Origin: JASFUX01 sp050050115
Lineage (GTDB): Bacteria > Pseudomonadota > Alphaproteobacteria > Caulobacterales > Maricaulaceae
Assembly (NCBI GenBank): GCA_050050115.1
Contig: JASFUX010000202.1
Location: 1-6,349 of the forward strand
Direction of reading: 5' to 3'
DNA: 6,349 nt
This document shows positions 4,580-6,349 of this stretch, one piece after another. The translations under genes and the position numbers were made by a program. The notes beneath the pieces are model-generated. The model was not told the origin of the DNA. It worked only from the letters and a program-made list of their open reading frames with translations, and made no database searches. Within the stretch, counting starts at the first letter, position 1. Each line of letters opens with the position of its first letter.

Positions 4580-6349
4580 CGGGCGGAGGAAGCCGCCGCT
4601 CCTTCCCCATCCGACGACCCGTCCGTCGGTTCGACGACCGCGGGCTCTGCATCCTTCGGCGGCGCGAACCAGAGGATCGTCGCGCCGGGTCCGCCGCGCG
4701 GCGGGGAGTTGGGACCCAAGAGCGCGACCGTTCCGTTGGCGCGCTTTTCGAACACCATGTCGATGTCCTCGCCGCGCTCTAGGAGGAACTTCTCGAGCGT
4801 ATATTCCTCAGAGAGTTTGGTCGCGCGGAAACGCCAACCGCGCCAGAAATCCGTACTCAGAGCGTCGAACGTGCGCCCGCGCTTCAGCAGCGAACGGCCA
4901 CGCGTGGTGAAGGCGATGGCCCGGGACTCCTCGCGCTCGGTGTCCTCGTCCGCGCCGGGCAGCTGGAACACGCGGTGCCGGCCCAGCTCGGGCGCGAACT
5001 CGACGCAGGCGAGCGCGTTGTAGGCGTCGTTCGAGGTGGTCGCGACCAGCCAGCCGAAGCGGGCGTGGTCGAGGTGATGGTCGGCGGCTTCGGACAGCAC
5101 TTCGCCGAAAAAGGTCTCCAGCCCGTCGAGCCGCGCCCGTCTCAGTCGTCGCCAGTTGGTGTCGGCGACCTGGACCGGCACCTCGAGACCTTTGACGGCT
5201 TTGGCCAGCTCCAGACTCCATGGACTTGCGCCGACCACGAGGACGCCCTCGGGCCCCTTCGCCGATAAGTTCAGGCGTCTAGCGAGCGGCTTGATGGTGA
5301 AGCCGTGCGCGATGACGGTGGCGAACACCATGGCGAAGGCGAGCGGGATCAGCATCGCTCCCTCCTCCCGCCCGAGCGCGTCAAGCTCGGCGGCGAAGAA
5401 GCCGGCGACCGCGACCGCGACGATGCCGCGCGGCGCGATCCAACCGACGAGCGCCCGCTCGCGCCAGTTGAGCCCCGCGCCGATCGTCGCGGTCCACACC
5501 GTCGCGGGGCGAACCGCGAACATCATCACGGCCACGAAGGCAGCGACCCGCCAGTCAAGCTGGGCGATGACCTCCGGCGTCAGGCTGGCGGTGAGGATCA
5601 CGAAGACGCCCGAAACCAGCAGGGTGGCGATCGTTTCCTTGAAGCGCCGCATCTCGTCGATCGAAGCGAGGCGCGCGTTGCCCAAGGTGACGCCGAACGC
5701 TGTGACGGCGAGCAGCCCCGCTTCGTCGGCGAGCGAGTTGGCGGCGACATAGCAGGCGAGCACGGCGGCGAGGATCACCGGGGCCTTGAGGTACTCCGGC
5801 ACGTGCCCCTTGCGGAAGGCCCAGGCCAACAAGAGGCCGACGGCGAGCCCCAGAAGACCGCCGAGCGTCGCCGCGACCGCGATCTCCCACGCCGCGTCAA
5901 GCCAGCCCCTGCCCTCGGTCGAAAAGCGGATGACCTCGAACACCAGCACCGCGATCAGCGCGCCGACCGGATCGTTGACGATGCCCTCCCATTTGAGCAG
6001 CGCCGCGGGACGGCCCGAGAGCTTCGACTGACGCAACAGCGGCAGGATCACCGTCGGACCCGTGACCACCATCAGACCGCCGAACAGCGCCGCGATATCC
6101 CATGGCAGCCCGGCCGCATAGCGCGCCGCCAGCGCGCCGAGCAGCCAACCGATGGCGGCGCCGAAGACGATCAGACGCCGGACGGCTTTAGAGGCGTCCC
6201 GCAGCTCGCTGGCCCGGAGCGCCAGCCCGCCTTCGAACAAGATCACCGCGACCGCCAGCGCCACGATCGGACGCAAGAGCTCGCCAAAGTCGCGCTCGGG
6301 ATCGATGATCGGCGCGCCCAGAACCAAGGCGGCGAGCGGGCCGACGATG
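4576..6349 (-). CDS. CPA1/NhaP-type cation:proton antiporter with C-terminal RCK-like domain (N-terminus cut by window edge)
   Basis: The frame is open to the right edge and 590 residues are visible; no in-window codon is a convincing start, because the antiporter fold has already begun. The TTG at 6327 lies inside IVGPLAALVLGAPIIDPE, which resembles the end of an early helix of the family. About one helix seems missing. The protein should exchange Na+ or K+ for H+ across the inner membrane. Numbered from the first visible codon, family landmarks are AVILFEGGLALR (about 34-45), TGPTVILPLL (96-105), the ion-site Asn-Asp in WEGIVNDPVGA (120-130) and WIAPRGIVAVAVAGF (303-317) with its conserved Arg. 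Membrane helices end near 350. A Rossmann-like domain follows (about 368-467: VLVVGASPWSLELA, then VQVADTN), as in antiporters gated by nucleotide-binding RCK/TrkA-N modules. Then come a further folded part (to about 563) and a disordered acidic Ser/Gly/Ala tail. Whether K+ or Na+ is the substrate cannot be read from the sequence. Confidence 0.92.
   Translation of the reverse strand, partial: IVGPLAALVLGAPIIDPERDFGELLRPIVALAVAVILFEGGLALRASELRDASKAVRRLIVFGAAIGWLLGALAARYAAGLPWDIAALFGGLMVVTGPTVILPLLRQSKLSGRPAALLKWEGIVNDPVGALIAVLVFEVIRFSTEGRGWLDAAWEIAVAATLGGLLGLAVGLLLAWAFRKGHVPEYLKAPVILAAVLACYVAANSLADEAGLLAVTAFGVTLGNARLASIDEMRRFKETIATLLVSGVFVILTASLTPEVIAQLDWRVAAFVAVMMFAVRPATVWTATIGAGLNWRERALVGWIAPRGIVAVAVAGFFAAELDALGREEGAMLIPLAFAMVFATVIAHGFTIKPLARRLNLSAKGPEGVLVVGASPWSLELAKAVKGLEVPVQVADTNWRRLRRARLDGLETFFGEVLSEAADHHLDHARFGWLVATTSNDAYNALACVEFAPELGRHRVFQLPGADEDTEREESRAIAFTTRGRSLLKRGRTFDALSTDFWRGWRFRATKLSEEYTLEKFLLERGEDIDMVFEKRANGTVALLGPNSPPRGGPGATILWFAPPKDAEPAVVEPTDGSSDGEGAAASSAR

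Noticed and set aside
6327..6349. TTG at 6327 as the real start of the antiporter
   Set aside because: The frame stays open to the edge with IVGPLAA before it, and NhaP-type antiporters have further N-terminal residues before this point, so the gene is cut by the window rather than starting here.

Overview
The window is GC-rich, densely coding DNA whose codon use, gene style and protein families suggest an alphaproteobacterium. That assignment is an inference, since no rRNA or marker gene is present. It holds five protein genes, two of them cut by the window edges. I see no RNA gene, insertion sequence, CRISPR array or phage gene.

Layout from left to right. At 1-1016 (minus) lies the N-terminal 338 residues of a multi-pass membrane protein. 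It resembles a GT-C type glycosyltransferase, with an Asp-Asp pair in the first loop, and it runs off the left edge. At 1017-1074 there is a short gap with a likely intrinsic terminator for the gene to its right. At 1075-2310 (minus) is a single-span membrane protein with a very long charged helical region made of twelve gapless 24-residue repeats. At 2322-3572 (minus) is a membrane-anchored periplasmic protein with BON-like repeats, a Pro/Ala linker and a C-terminal OmpA-like peptidoglycan-binding domain. The ribosome site of the repeat gene overlaps the stop codon of the OmpA gene, so the two form a tight operon. At 3573-3736 is a divergent intergenic region with a plausible plus-strand promoter and leader hairpins that include the ribosome sites. 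At 3737-4579 (plus) is an unrecognised membrane protein with six or seven helices. At 4576-6349 (minus) is a CPA1/NhaP-type cation:proton antiporter fused to a Rossmann-like (RCK/TrkA-N-like) domain; its N-terminus lies beyond the right edge. The stop codons of the last two genes overlap by 4 bases.

How the genes may work together: the OmpA/BON protein is predicted to sit in the inner membrane with its bulk in the periplasm, able to grip peptidoglycan. Its operon partner is predicted by the positive-inside rule to place its long helical arm in the cytoplasm. If the two interact, they would form a link from the cell wall across the inner membrane to the cytoplasm. This pair, and especially the strict 24-residue repeat, is the least ordinary part of the window. 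The antiporter and the flanking membrane proteins look like independent neighbours.
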